From contig QANT01002465.1 in the NCBI GenBank assembly GCA_003254885.1, positions 124,001 through 188,000 of the forward strand: a stretch of DNA of 64,000 nucleotides, read 5' to 3'. Below are positions 10,101 through 23,997 of this stretch, piece by piece. Every line of letters starts with the position of its first letter. Position 1 is the first letter of the stretch. The position numbers and the translations under genes were made by a program. Below the pieces are notes generated by a model that was given only the letters and a program-made list of their open reading frames with translations, had not been told where the DNA came from and ran no database searches. This stretch comes from Purshia tridentata (taxonomy: Eukaryota > Streptophyta > Magnoliopsida > Rosales > Rosaceae).

Positions 10101-13100
10101 ACGTTGAAATCTGAACTAAAATCCATGCTCCAAAAGTTACGACATACCTTTCTAGCAGCCAAAGCAGCACCGACACCTGTTGCCAACACCTTGAGGTCCT
10201 CCCTCTCATCACCCTTGATCTTGGCAACCTGCAAGCAAAATAGGGAAAACAAAAAGATACACAATGATTTCAATGTAATTAAAGAAAAAAAAAATATTCA
10301 AAATAGTTCTTACCCGTTTTTCAAGGTTAATCCCACTCTTTCGAGTTACAGGGAAAACACTAGAAATTTTTGTCAACATTATGAGTGCATTTCGAATCTC
10401 CATGTACTCAGTTGATTCTAGACACTGAATCAACAGCCTCGTGATTCTTTGACTCCATTTCCAGTGCACCTAAAAGAAATTAAAATAAGAGCACATGAAG
10501 CAAAAACCTGATTGAATTGAACGTCATTCCAAGGATGAACTGAAGTATACAAAAGGTTACAAGAGCATTCACAAAGTACTATGAATTTATGAAAGGCAAC
10601 TGAAGCACACAGCTAAATCGCAGAACATGTGGATGTATAGATAGTTACACACAAATAGGAGATTAAAGAAAGCTGATTATGTAATCAGGAGGAGAAATGT
10701 AAGCAAAAAGAACTGAACTGTTCATATTTGAAATTGGGGACTTTACTATGAGTTTATTTTAAACACAAAAATGTCCCTGAACTAACCTTGATGAACTGGC
10801 CATATGTAACTCGCTGGCTATTCGGATATCTATAATATACAGCAAAGCCTGGCATGTTTCCACATTCGCGCTCATAAATAGTTTCATCGCTCTGGAAAAA
10901 AAGAGGGGAAAGGATATAGCAGTTTCAAGAGCACATTAAAGACCATCTTAATGTCAATGACTAGTAACACCAGTGTCATTGAATCTAAGTAAAATATAAA
11001 TAAAAAACATGATATCGTGTTTCACCTTCCAATAGTAAGCAATCTTCAATGTCTCATTCAGGAACTTCCCAAGTCTACCTGCCTCGTACTCAGTGCAGCA
11101 GCATATCATAGGCTGTAAGGTTTTACAGATAAGAACATCAATGTGGTTGACTGTGTTGAAAAATGGTGTCCCCAGGGAATGAAGAGTATGCACAAACATG
11201 GCACAATAGACAGCATCTGCCATACTGAAAGTACAGCGTGGAAATATACAACGTTGAAGGAACTCCATGTTGATCTTTAAAGTATCAGGGCAAGAACTCA
11301 ACCATTTGTCCTTCTCACGAGATAGGCGTTTACGAACAGATGCAACATTTTCCTCATGCTTATGGAGCTCACTAGTCAGGCGATCCAGGGATTCCTGTAT
11401 TCTTTCCTTGTCTTTCTTCCTTTTGGTTATTGCTGAACTTGAATTATCAGAAAGCTCTTCCAGAGCTTTCAGAGCAGCATGCTGCTTTGCAATTTCAGAC
11501 TCGTAACAATTTCTAGGGACATAAAGATCGTAGAGAGTGAGCCCCCAAAATGTAACATAGAGATCAGGGGACAGGCTATTCCAGGCTTTGGAAGGCAACA
11601 TAGTTTTAGCAGTATTAAGAAGATCTGACCACCTGCATGCATATAAATATCGGAAAGAAAAGAAAAGTAATTAGAACAATGGTATTTCATCCTATGCATG
11701 TAAAAGAATAAAATTCTTTCATACAATGATAACTAGATCACATCAAAAAAATTTCACGCCAAGAATTTTAAACATGAAAGCAAAATAGAACAAAGAAAAA
11801 GTGGGTGCACTGTGTACATAAAAGACTAACCTTGTAGAACAAAAATAAAATCTCATAAGGTACTAGATACATAATCTTTCAAGTCAACATTGTTGCAAAT
11901 GCAAAACCAAAAGAACAAACAGTACTTTTAAAGACAATTACATTATAGGCTTCCGTGGAGACCCCAGATCCAGAACCACAATGCCAGAGTCCTCTGCAGC
12001 TTCGGGCTCTGAATTTGCAGACATGATACTTTGAGCGTCATTATTGTCTAGAGGCCAGAAGACATCAGAACTCCCACGGCACTTGAAGAGCCTCATTACA
12101 GGGCGATAAATTAAGAAAGCAACCTATGCAATGGAGAAATAATACTATGAAAAGAGTGCTGAGGTAAAAGAATCATGTTCTGTGGTAACTGTAAGACACT
12201 GAAGCAGATACCATTTTCAGAGCATAAAAAACACTTGACTATAAATAGATACAAAGTTCACAACTATGAGAATTTACAAATTGGATAATCTGATCAAATT
12301 CAAATGGAAGGAGATAATTAAAAGAGGTAGACAACTTAAGCACTAGAGAGAAAGAGAGAGACCTCAGGATCCAGGTGGTATAGATGGACAAGATCATCAA
12401 GGGAAGGAATCAGCTGAGCATAAGCCGATGCTGGTGTCACGGCACTGCAAAGAAATTCCACAAATTGAAGGAGAGTTCCATGACATCTATCAAACTGCTC
12501 GCTAACCATCTTAATGTAAGGTGCATCTGCATCAATTATGACCCTGCAGAAAATATAAGAATCTTGTCAGGTATCCAACTCATTTGCCGAACATAAACAC
12601 CAACCCCATGAAGCATCTGCAAAATCAAAATTCTGTCATGCCCAACAACAAAGAGAGAGGTTTATCATGGGGTGGGACTTCAGTGGGATTGACAGCTTAC
12701 ACAGAACGATGCTGTGCAAGAAGTAACAAAAGGGGGGTTGCCAGCTTGGATTCATCCTTTGGAAGCAGTGAGTCCCTTAGCCTGTTAGTGGATTTGATTA
12801 ATGCCTGTTGACACCAGCAGAATTCAACATTAATATCTTCACAGTTAGGAACTCAACCACGATACTGTGCAACATTGTAAAAGAAACAAATCCTACTCAT
12901 TCCAAAGATATTATATTACAAGGCACCTTGTTATTTCGTGTAACACCAAAAGAAGTGGCCTGATAACGGAGTGTCTCACTCCCTGCCATGGCATCCAGCT
13001 GATCTTCAGTCAGATTCTCTGTGTAATGGACATTTGCCATTTGCTGAATAAGCTCCTGATATATCAGAGAAATCAAATTCAATGTTTGCAAAACTTCAGG

Positions 13101-16100
13101 ACTAACTATCTGACATAACTAATATAAGAATTGAGCTTCAAAAATACCTGAAGGAGAACAAGCTCAATTCCTTGGCCCTTTTTCAACTGATTCACAAGGT
13201 ACTGGAAAAGGCCTCTCAATTCCATGGATGGGTATTTCTTACACCTAAAGAAAATAAAAAATTGAGGTGGTTAGCTTTCTTAATAGCTAAAAGCAAATAT
13301 TTCAACGAAACTTACCACAGAGGAAAAACAATTGAAAAGAAAAAAGATAGAAATTAATAATATGGGTATAATAACAATCGCCATAAAGCCACAGAAAAAA
13401 AAAATATATATATATCTATCCAATCAAACATTCTGTCTCAGAGATCCATAAGTGTCATTATAAATTCAGAATAGTAGAAAACCAAAAACCAAAGTAAAGG
13501 ACTCAACAGGCCATAGTAACAGAAATCAAGAAAATAAATAAAAAATTACATCTGAAGCCAAGTTAGGATTAATAGTCCCCTAACTCCTTTATAAACTATA
13601 AATATTTCTCAGTGTAACATAAATATAACTTTATGAAAAGAGAATTTAATGTCATTAGATCAATGTTTAGAAATTATATCATCCATACAATATGAAAAGG
13701 GGGACAAAACATCACTATAAAAGGGGGAAAATGCAGTCACGCAAGGTCAACCCAGATCAGTTTTTCACATTTCAGAAAATCTAGAATGTCAAATTGTCAG
13801 ATTGTTGATCAGAATCACCCTCTCAAACATGATTCCAACAAATAACGATCCAACAGCGCTCTATAAAGGCACACTCGCAAGAAAGTGGTTATGACAAAGA
13901 AAATGTAATAATTACCAATCCTTAAAGAGTTGAAATAACTAATGCATGTAAAAATGGAACATTATAAAAGTATTTCTAACCAGACAAATATTAATATCAG
14001 CCATCTCTTCAAACACATTGTATAAAAAATTTATGCATTTGCCTTATTAAAAACCGAAGTAAAAACCTCGCCATTCATGCATCAGCCACCTCCAGTGAAA
14101 ACCCTCCCCATTTGTTGTACAACCGAAAAAAGCCCCAGAACCCTTTGAGAGCTTTGACACAATGCTGCCACGAACTTATGGTTGTTCCTTATACAAGTTA
14201 TATAGTTCCACATAAACTGCTCTTAGATGCCTCACAATGTGCAGTACTTTCGCCTTTTATTTTCCTTTTATAATCAAAAAAGAAATTTCCAGTCATATGT
14301 GGGCATTACAATGATGAACATTAAACATCCTGAACTACCATTGACATAAAACTAAACAATGAAGTTAGTCCAGCTAACTGCGTCTCTTATATTCAAGAAC
14401 AGCCTCTTCTTTTTGGACCCCACCTACTAAAAGATACTGCACAGAAGCCTGATTGAACAAAATGTATACCCAGGAATGTTTTAGAAATATCATCCGAGGA
14501 AACAAGGAACCATTAACAGACAGCTCCATCAAGGAGAACGAGATTGTCAATCAAAATCTTCAACACAGAACAACACCCACTCCAACTTCAGCACCCTGCC
14601 TAACAGTAATCTCTTCAGGTGGCTAACAAACACCAATTTGTCATCTTCATAAGTTAGCCATAGAAAAGTATTAAATTGTCCAGCTCAGCAGTCGGTCACA
14701 GGCATATTTGCTTTATAGGAGGCCAAAGCCCTTTTATAAGCTATCAAACAAAGGTTCACAGTTCACAGAATGCCTGTTGGTCATTCATACATTGAGAAAT
14801 TTAAATCACCAACTTCTGCCAAAAAACCAACAATATCATGCATACCTCTCACAGCATAATGTTAAGTGAAAACACCCCAACTCGATTCTTTGCATTTTTG
14901 ACAACACTCCACCACTCTTATCAAAGTCTAACCATCTTTATATTGCTTTTAATCCAAACAGAGAATCTTTCATTTAACAAGGTCATGCTCAAATAGCCTG
15001 AATCTCATTCCAACATGCTATAATGCTTCTTGCTACCCCTTCAAGAAATTTAAATTGCCAACGTCTGCCAAAGTAACCAACAATGTCGTTGCATCTCACC
15101 ATAATGTAAAGTGCAAACACCCCAACTCAATGCTTTGCACTTTGACAACATACCACCATTCTTCTTAAAGGCTACCATCATTATATTACTTTTGATTCAA
15201 GCACAGAATCTTTCCTTTAACAAGGTAGTGCTCAAATCACCTGAATCTCATTTCAACAAGCATAAAAGGAACCTAAGATAAACATCACTTCAAAATTCTG
15301 ACCAACCCTTTCTATTTCATAAATACCACCTCAGCTTTATGCCAATCTATCATCAAATTTTGGTTGCTGAATCTCACAGTACTCAAGCACACCAGCCCTC
15401 GGCAAGCCTAGCTGTTGGAACTGATCCCACCTTGCAAACAGAGGACACATAATCTTCACTGTCCACAACATCCCCAGCTCCAGTATTAGAGCCTCCATCT
15501 AGGCTAATCTGCAACCCCGAAACTAAAGTGAAGTATCCAAGAATATATCTAGACTCTAAGTAACTGTGCAAATGTACAAAAGTGACTCTAGTAAATGTCT
15601 TGTCAATGCTAGAAAATGAAAAATGAAGAACTAAAATGAATTGAATAAATTCAGGTGTAACCCAATTGCACAAACCAAGATAAATGAACAACTAAGGCCA
15701 AGATATCACCAACTACTATACAGCGTAAATATATATGATACTTTGCAAACAAACATGTTGAAGCAATAAGATAGAAAAGATGACATGTATTATATAATAT
15801 GTCAAGGTCAATACAACAATATATGGAAAACAATAATTTTGTCAAAGGAGAGAAAAGAACAGTGCATACAAGTGACCCCAAAATGAAGCCAAAGATTGAA
15901 GCCAGTCTGACACGTTAAGCCCATCGTCTTTTAGCTTATCACGCCCTCCTTGAGCTAGACGCTCAATCACAACATATTCCAAAACGTCATACTCCAGCTG
16001 GACAGAAAGCAGGAATTTGAGCAAAAATTAACAAAGAATACATATGCTTAAATCATGTATATATATAAACAAACATACATACAAACACATGAAAGCCAAA

Positions 16101-19100
16101 TCCAATTGGAGAAGGAATATCACAAACAATCAGAAGAGAATTAAGGCTATTCTAGAGAGAAAGACATCTCACAAGTATTATGCTTGAACAGGTTTTCTGG
16201 TTAAATTAGTGTTTCTATGTTAGTGTTAAGTCTAAAATAAAATAAAAAATTCTTTTTGTTTCTTTTATGAATTTTGAAGCAGAAAAATCCAAATTCCCAA
16301 TTGTTCCCATGAAATGCACCTAAATTTGACCTTCTATGCCTCGAGATAAAAAGAATCTAAGGCTTACTATGCCCCAAACTTCAGAAAAATCTATGCAAAG
16401 GGCCAAATCTGAAAATTGACTGTTAGCATCAAAGGAATCCAACCTAAAGACTCCAAAAACTGTTGCTTTAAATTACTGGCTATGACTAGTATAAGTTCAT
16501 TGATCAAGATGTACCTTTATGAGAAAAAGCAAGCAAATTTACAATCAGATTTGATATTCTTCCGGTTAAGTATATCAACTGGTACATATATTTAGCATAA
16601 CAAAATAGATCCACACCTGAGTCAGATACTTAAATGCATCTACAACAGGAGTAATCATATCTCTGTACGCTTCAATCTGCACGTGGTATTAAGACATTAA
16701 CAATTTCATGTGCACAAAAATTAAAGATGTCAGAAAACAAAAAAATATATGTATCACACATGCCAAAAAATGCAAGTATAACCACTAATAAAGTAATAAG
16801 ACAATACCTGATGAACAATTGTTCGAAGCACAGTCATTGGATTTGCATGAGCTAATTTTGCAACCATCCGACCCAGCTGCTTTAAATTTTCTTTTGCAAG
16901 CCGTTTCAAAATTCTTCTAGTGTCCAACTACAACGAGGAAAAAGGAAAAGCATAGCAATGATGCTCTTAAGGCATCAAACTTGCAACTAAAAGAATGAAA
17001 AGAAAGTAAATGCATGCATATTAAGAAACCCAGGAAGACTAAAAAGAATATATTTGCCGTACCTTGGCTGTTTGCCTTGCAGATAAAACCATAGGAATCC
17101 GCTCATCTTCTTTTTCCCATTCACCATATAAACGATACCGCACCTAAGCAGAGGAGATTCATCTAGCAAGAGTGTCTACCATGCCAAATAAATTCTTAAA
17201 ATGAACTATCAAATATCACTGATTTAAGGCCAACCTCATATGGGAGTAGATTCATCACTTCCCAGATCTCCTGTCCAACAGCTGGATTTGCAGGCACCAA
17301 TTGTAAAGAAGGAAGTAGACATGTTCCCAAGGCTTCCTCTATCCTTGACCTTGCTTCCTTAAGGTGCAGACGAGGATTTCCGTCATAAATGTATTTGGGA
17401 TTTACAGATCCTTCAGCACTGCCTACAAGCTCGAGTGCAGACACGTAATAACCTCTCAAAACTCTACAAACCTACACCAACAAAATAAATATAGTCAATC
17501 CTTGAGTTATTAGGAAATATAATATCAAAAATAGGAAAAAAAAACAAGAATATCAGATATAAAACAATGCACCTTCTGCAGCAATAAAGTATCACGGTAA
17601 AGATAGGGTCCAGCACAAGCAAGCATCTGAAAAAGTTCTTTGGGAAGCTCTATAAAAGATCCATGGTTGGCTGAATTTTCTGTATTCATCACATCAACAC
17701 TGGTTCCCGAGGAAGACCCAAAGCTAAGGAGATGTGCTTGACGAACAGTATCATATGCTGAAGAGATTGATTTTTCAATGAGCCTGGACACAAGTATCAG
17801 ATAATTATTGAAAAACAGAAGTAGATGCAATACCCCCACAAAAGCTAAAAATGGCCATGCATGACAGAAGAAGGCTATAGGAAGCCAAGCTAATAGGTTA
17901 ACTTTTCAAATCCACCCAAAGAAGTTGTGCACACCTATCTACACTTGTGTGTTTGTTTTTGCATACTTGCCAATGAAATCACATTCATTCAAATGACCAG
18001 AAACACAAGTAGATCATTGCATAAAACAAAAGAGTGAAAAAAGTAAAATACATTCGCTTTACCTAAACAAGCTGTTACAGATTTGAATATGTTCAACAGG
18101 ATTTAGAGGCGAGAGACGATCAAATAGTACATGTGCATGGTACCTGATGAAGCAAAAATTGGATAACAAATGAGATCTATATAATAGACACAAAATAAAA
18201 GCTATCATACAAAGTCAAATGTCAGTTCAAACAAGATGACTTCAGAATAATTTTTAAACACGAACTTCAACACTCCACCTTTTGGCATGTATTATATGCA
18301 CCAAAAACCGATAACCAAATGCCCACCTTTATGCAGACAACTGACAAAGAGTTGGTTAGAGTAATATCCATATATCTTTTAGGTTTTTTCACATATTTCT
18401 CAATCCCCAGTCAATTGAAAGCAATTCCGGAAAAACATAAGAAAATATAGCAAAATCTAAGTACAGGAATCCACATGTGCAGCTGATTGGAGACAAGTAC
18501 AACATGGTTCAATAGATCTATTCTTCAACACTATTTCAAACATGGCAAACCATACATTCACAGCATTTGACATGAGAAAAATTTACTAGAATTGTCAAGA
18601 AGGCAATACAAGAGCCTCTAATTTATAACGATTTCATTAGAAACATATTCGACTAGAAGGGCATCACATACATTACAGCAACTGGTTCAAGAGCTCTAGT
18701 GCCAGTTAAGCAAGGAGCAACAGTTACAGTGTAACAGTAAATGTACAGAAGAAAAGAAGAAACAAGTACAAAGAACTTGGAAATCATTAAGGAAAGAAAA
18801 GCCTGAAACGAGAAGTTCAACTTCAAACAAACCTACCAGTCATGTACAGAAAGAAAACCAGTAAGCAAGCCCAAAGTTTGATTACTTTCAAACTCTGTAG
18901 ACCGTTCACCAACTGCCTCTGTTTCCATGTCTATAGCAGCAAAAAGATCTATTGTCACATCTCCTTGTTTCTCATCATCCATTAGATCCTTCCCAGTAGC
19001 AGCAAGATTTATTTTTCCAATTTTGTTAGCCTGAAAATATTAACAGATATTCACATAAATGGGATAGAGAGTGTGACACCACGCATCAAATAATCTAGTA

Positions 19101-22100
19101 AAGCAGCCACCGCAGACAAAAAAAAGAAAAGGAGAGAGACAAGTTCCCTCTCAAAATAAAATAGCATGCACCTATACACAGTTCTCTCATCTGTCAATGC
19201 CTTAAAAATCATATGTTGCAAAAATGATTCACGTAAAATGTTGTGGACTCATAGATTAGTAACTATGCAGGAAAAACTCACACAATAACATATAAAAGCA
19301 CATCAAATGACAATTTTCACAGCCATATTTTAATCATTTAATGAAATTATACCTCATCAAGTCGCTTGGAAGAGAAAGCACTATAATGCTCAAATGCCTC
19401 ATCATCCTTGGGAAGTAGATGAGCATATCTGTCAAACACAAATAAATTTAAATAAAAGTCACTAGCAGGCCTAGCACAAATAGAACTCTGACTCAGACCA
19501 TCAAGGAAGCTGAAAACATAAGCAGATAACGACATAACAACATAAAAATGATAATAAGACCATATTGAACTTAACCAACCACAATTATACTACTCGATAA
19601 CAAAGATGTATATAGACTAATTCTAGACTCCAGCAGTGATACGCACATTTATAATGCTCCTCTAGCTCCAGATAGTTTTTACCAAGAAAAAATATTAATA
19701 AATCTTAAACTCATGCAATAATGCAATTGCCTTACTATATAGAAGCACAATACCGAACACTTGCAATCATTTAAGCCCAACCACCACTATGGTTTATATT
19801 AACAAATGTACAGGCAGTACACGGTTCATCGTCCAAATTAGTACCGCACTCACCCAATGTCAGTCTCCAAGCAAGATATCTCTCAAATAGCATCATCATG
19901 CCTGGAGAACTCTTTACGTGTACAAGCCAATCTTCAAGCTTACCAGCTCATGGACATACAAGCACTATGAAAGAGCCTATGACAAGGCACCATGAGTTAT
20001 GCTCACCCTTAAGTGTGGTTACTAGATATATTTGGTGATTGAGTACACGAATCTGAAAATTAACTTGTCGGATCATTGTCTTTCAATGGCAACTTTACTA
20101 TCAAGCATTATCTTTTATTCCATACACATATCAAAATCAAAACCAGAACATGCACAATCAAGAATCAACAACTCACTAATAAATCCCAACCCACCAGAAA
20201 TACTAAAAACAGGTATTTGTTAACCTTGAAACATGCAGCCTATAAATGAATTAGAGCAACCAAAACCCTTACTCAAAAGTGGAAAATGAATTTCAATAAT
20301 ATGAATAAAGTTGAATGAAACAATAAATTTCAAATAAATTAGAACTGAAAGATATTGTAATTCAAAGACCAAAATCATAAAAATGAAACTCACATGCAAT
20401 CAAGATCAATAAAATCCTCCTTCACCAGCAAAGCTGTAAGCTTATAAAGTCCAAAAGGTACCGGACCATTTACTTCCAAACGCTGATAATATTGAAATTT
20501 AAAACCAAGGATTTGTGAAGCATGAGACTGCAAAAGATTATGAAGTAATGGGTTAACAAAAAAATTAGCAAAATATATCATACAACCTAGACTAGGTAAA
20601 TGAAATATGCATCACCTTTGGAAAAATCGGTATCAGCTCCAAAAAGACATTATTATCTGGCTGAAGTTCAAAACACTCCAAAACCTAATCAAAGTGAATC
20701 ATAGAACATCATATTCTTCACAAACACATCGAAAACAAAATACAGGCTATACTGAAAAACAAGTACAACTAAGGTCAACAGTGACAACTTACGATATCAA
20801 AAACATGATTTGGGTCCAGATCAAAATGTCCAATTAATGACTGCAAGCACCAATCTATCAGAAAACAGAAGAATATATAAAATAGAAGATACTGGAGAAA
20901 AAGAAGTCAAAGATAAAACCTTTATAATGCCTATTGTTGCTGCTGCATTGTGTGATGAAGTTTCTGAGTTTTGGCAGAGAAGGGTAACCTAAAATGCACA
21001 TGGCAGTGAATATACATAATGAAAAAAGAATTGTATCTCATTGTTATGAAACAAATATGGAACCGTAACACACTGAACAAATTTCCGAAGGATACTATCA
21101 ATAGTAATCATACCAGCTTGGCATATCCCTCACTCTCTTCTCGAAGAAGGTTAAATTTTGTTTGCTGATATAGAAGACGGGTGTTTACTCTGACCTGAAA
21201 TTAAAAGCACATACACATCAATTTTGAACATATAGCAGATTACTACATCAACATATTGATGTTTTTCATGGTAAACTTTATGCATGGCATATTTTTTTGG
21301 GAGTCATGCAAGTCATTATACACAACTCCAAACTTGCTTTGTTGAAACAGACTATTGCATTTAGATTTTCATAAAACAATCAGTGACACAGTCGAATCAT
21401 CTAAAAGTTGGTATATAGAATCTGCATCAACTGTTAGCAATTCAGGAATATTTTACCAGATATAGAATCTCATGTAAGGATGATACACTGAAAAACAGAA
21501 CAATAACAACATAATGTCGGTTCATATTTTGGTCAAGGCCACCATCATATGAACGCATAGCTACACAACAATGATCTCCTTACCTCTTTACTCTTCAATT
21601 CCTGAGCCTTTATCTTGATCATTTCAGCCTCCCACAAAAATTCTTCCTACAATTTGTGAGGCACATATGCATAAGTTCTATTTCTTACCCAAAAAAAAAA
21701 AAATGAAATCAGGGGTCCAAGACAACAAAAGAAAAATAATGACCAGATAACCATCAGTAAAGATTTATAGGACACGGATCAATATTCACCTCACAGCGCT
21801 CCTGGAAAAGCCTCAATGGAACTAAGGAAGATTCCACCAACCATTTAGCCTGAAAAAGAGGAATCAACTAATCAAAAAGTACCAGACCACAGAAAAAAAA
21901 AATTTTAAAACAAACAAACCTATAGAACATCAAAAACAGAAAAGGCATGGGCAAACAAATGGAGAAGACTAGTCATCAAAAATAATAAAATGTCAAAACA
22001 TATCCATAAGAAAAAGGATGCTTGCGACTAAAGAAATGAAATGGAAAGAATACAGGGACACCAGTAACTAAGTTCAAGGCACCAGTTATTGATGTAGTGG

Positions 22101-23420
22101 CTTTTAACCAAGTACTAACCAATTTTATGAGACGAGCACGATACTCTCCAGGCATTGTAAGCTGCAGATTAGTGAGAGTCCACATGTCAGTAAAAACAGG
22201 TAGCAGATAAACATAAACATGGTGGGACATTGATTAAAAAAATTGAAAACAAAAATTATGCAAAGAGCACATAATATGCCATAGAAAAATTCAAAAGGCA
22301 ACATTAGGTGACCACAAAGTGTTATCTCACCACAGTTAAGTGGAACTCAAACATGCAAGTATTTTCAAGAAACCATTGAAAATCGTACTTCCTCATAGTT
22401 GTGTTCTCTAATATCCCCTTTTTCAATAGTTTACAAAATTTCCTTGCTTTCCTGACCTACTTTAAAGGTGGCACATCCATAGCAACAGATTGCAGTCATG
22501 TAGCCACCACTCATCATCATAATTCATGAACCATTTGCAACAAATTCTCCTAAAAACAATAGCGAGGCTCTTTTACATTAAAGCAACAAAATGGTATCCA
22601 GACATGCAACCAGACATCCAAAGATCAAGCACAAGCATCCGCTTACAGTGACATTAAAACAATATGTTTGAAAAACTCCTGAACAAGACGCATTTATATC
22701 CCTATCTATTATTTTTAAGTGAACAATCTCAGCATTTACCAAAAGAAGTCCATTTCAAAAAGGAAATGTTACAAGAGCACTGTAAGCGATCCCACGCATA
22801 AACCAAATCCTACATACATCAATAGCAAGTTGAAAATATTATAACATCCACTACACTAACCTCACTCGTGGTTAACACGTACTATTTGTTTAACAACTTC
22901 TGAGAAAACTACATTTATATTCCCAGCTATTCTCCTAGCGAACAATCCCAGCTAATAAACTTTCTAATTTTTGTGGTTAAACTTTAAAAAAAACAAGTCC
23001 ATCTATTTATTCTCACTCTCTAAAGAGAAAAGAACAACTAAAGCCAAATAATAAAGCTCTCACATCTTGAGCCATTTGGGTGACAATATCAGCAAAACTG
23101 GAAGCCAACTCTTCGTGGGAAACCTTGTTAGAGAACTCGACCGAATCCAACGCAGCGTTACACTTCTGAAACGGCAATTCCCCCCGAACCTAACAACCAA
23201 AATACGAGCAAAATTCAATCCAAAACACCCCTGATTTGCATACATACATAATACGCAATTGTAAAAATAGGCAGCTTGAGCTGACCATGGTGGAGCAGAG
23301 CTCGCAGAGGAATCGAAGCATCGGAACGGGGTCTGGGAGCTTGAAGCTAAGGTTTCCATTCTTCCATTCACGAACACAGTCCTCTCTAACGTACGTACGT
23401 TCTACGGGTGGGAGAGACAT
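7076..23420 (-). CDS. THO2: THO complex subunit 2 (THO2/THOC2 homologue), 32 exons
   Basis: Large scaffold subunit of the nuclear THO/TREX complex, which couples transcription to mRNA export and, in plants, to small-RNA production. Exons in transcript order: 23420-23286, 23189-23064, 22161-22120, 21849-21790, 21646-21584, 21194-21114, 20988-20920, 20840-20793, 20684-20616, 20527-20394, 19428-19353, 19030-18837, 18143-18063, 17783-17573, 17471-17235, 17143-17063, 16927-16808, 16676-16617, 15997-15870, 13244-13148, 13055-12927, 12804-12701, 12543-12363, 12123-11942, 11632-11026, 10891-10787, 10469-10314, 10228-10148, 10071-9604, 9228-8089, 7905-7586, 7139-7076. All junctions are GT-AG with compatible phases, giving 5649 nt (1882 residues), close to Arabidopsis THO2. 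Start [15 protein letters not shown] matches the family. The conserved C-terminal Tho2 domain includes [18 protein letters not shown] and [16 protein letters not shown]. From about residue 1220 the protein is disordered and Lys/Arg/Asp/Glu/Ser-rich, as in animal THOC2. The model rests on my reading of splice sites and the remembered family sequence; no transcript was checked. Confidence 0.93.
7860..7901 (-). repeat. CTCCCT microsatellite encoding an Arg-Glu repeat
   Basis: Hexamer repeat at the 5' end of THO2 exon 31, read on the minus strand as alternating AGG/GAG codons (Arg-Glu), starting near residue 1756. The period of two codons keeps the frame open under copy-number change. Confidence 0.9.
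13245..15869 (-). other. Large THO2 intron (between exons 19 and 20)
   Basis: At 2625 bp this is far longer than the other introns of the gene. The donor at 15869 and acceptor at 13245 join the codon for Leu (TT|G) in a run that is conserved in THO2 ([16 protein letters not shown]). The intron holds a diverged direct duplication (14796-15260) and an exon-like open segment (15393-15508). It was probably enlarged by insertions, but I see no complete element with ends. Confidence 0.7.
14796..15260. repeat. Diverged ~245-bp tandem duplication in a THO2 intron
   Basis: Unit 1 (about 14796-15017) and unit 2 (about 15045-15260) share ordered blocks: GAAATTTAAAT, CCAACAAT, ACACCCCAACTC, AGAATCTTTC, TTTAACAAGGT and CTGAATCTCATT. 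The offset falls from 249 bp at the start to 243 bp at the end, so small indels have accumulated. Confidence 0.8.
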
Positions 23421-23997
23421 GCTCGTAGAGTATACAAACCCTAGAGACAAACTGTGAGAGGGAGTCAATCAGATAGTAGAATGAGAGAGTGGTAAGGTCG
23501 AAATTAGAGGGTTTTTCATGGGAAATTTAGGGGTTTCAGGAGGATCTGCAACAATAAGCTGTAGGGGTTTGGGAAAACGGAGACGCCGCTCGCTGTGTTC
23601 TTCTTGTGCGTTGCTCTGTGATTGGGCTTCCATTGATTCGTTTGGGCTTGGATCACTAGGACGCGTTGTCCATTGTTGACGGCCCAAACAACAGGGTTTC
23701 ATCTTATGACGAACTCATCTAAGAATGGCCCGAAAACCGTGGGGCTTAAAGTGCGCAGAGAGAAACACAAAGAACCGCTTAGGCCAGGGTCTTAGTTTCT
23801 TACTAGAAAACAAGTACATATAGGGAGAGAGGGGGGTGTCTGATACTGAACAGCCCAAGCCCAACTAAACCTAAGACTATAAAACCCACCAGCGCATAAT
23901 TCAGAGTTTTGCCTTTATGTGCTCTCTCTTTTTCTTTTTTTTGGCCACATATGTGCTCTCTCTTAATTCTTAAATACAAAAGAATGTTAAACGCTCT
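23421..23997 (-). promoter_or_regulatory. THO2 leader/promoter region with site II motifs
   Basis: Directly upstream of the THO2 start. TGGGCY (site II) hexamers occur at 23623-23628 and 23643-23648 on the plus strand and at 23681-23686, 23852-23857 and 23858-23863 on the minus strand. Site II clusters are typical of plant housekeeping and growth-related promoters. A 77-codon ATG-initiated frame (23469-23702) ends 48 bp before the THO2 ATG and would be an upstream ORF if transcribed. The transcription start cannot be placed from sequence. Confidence 0.45.
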
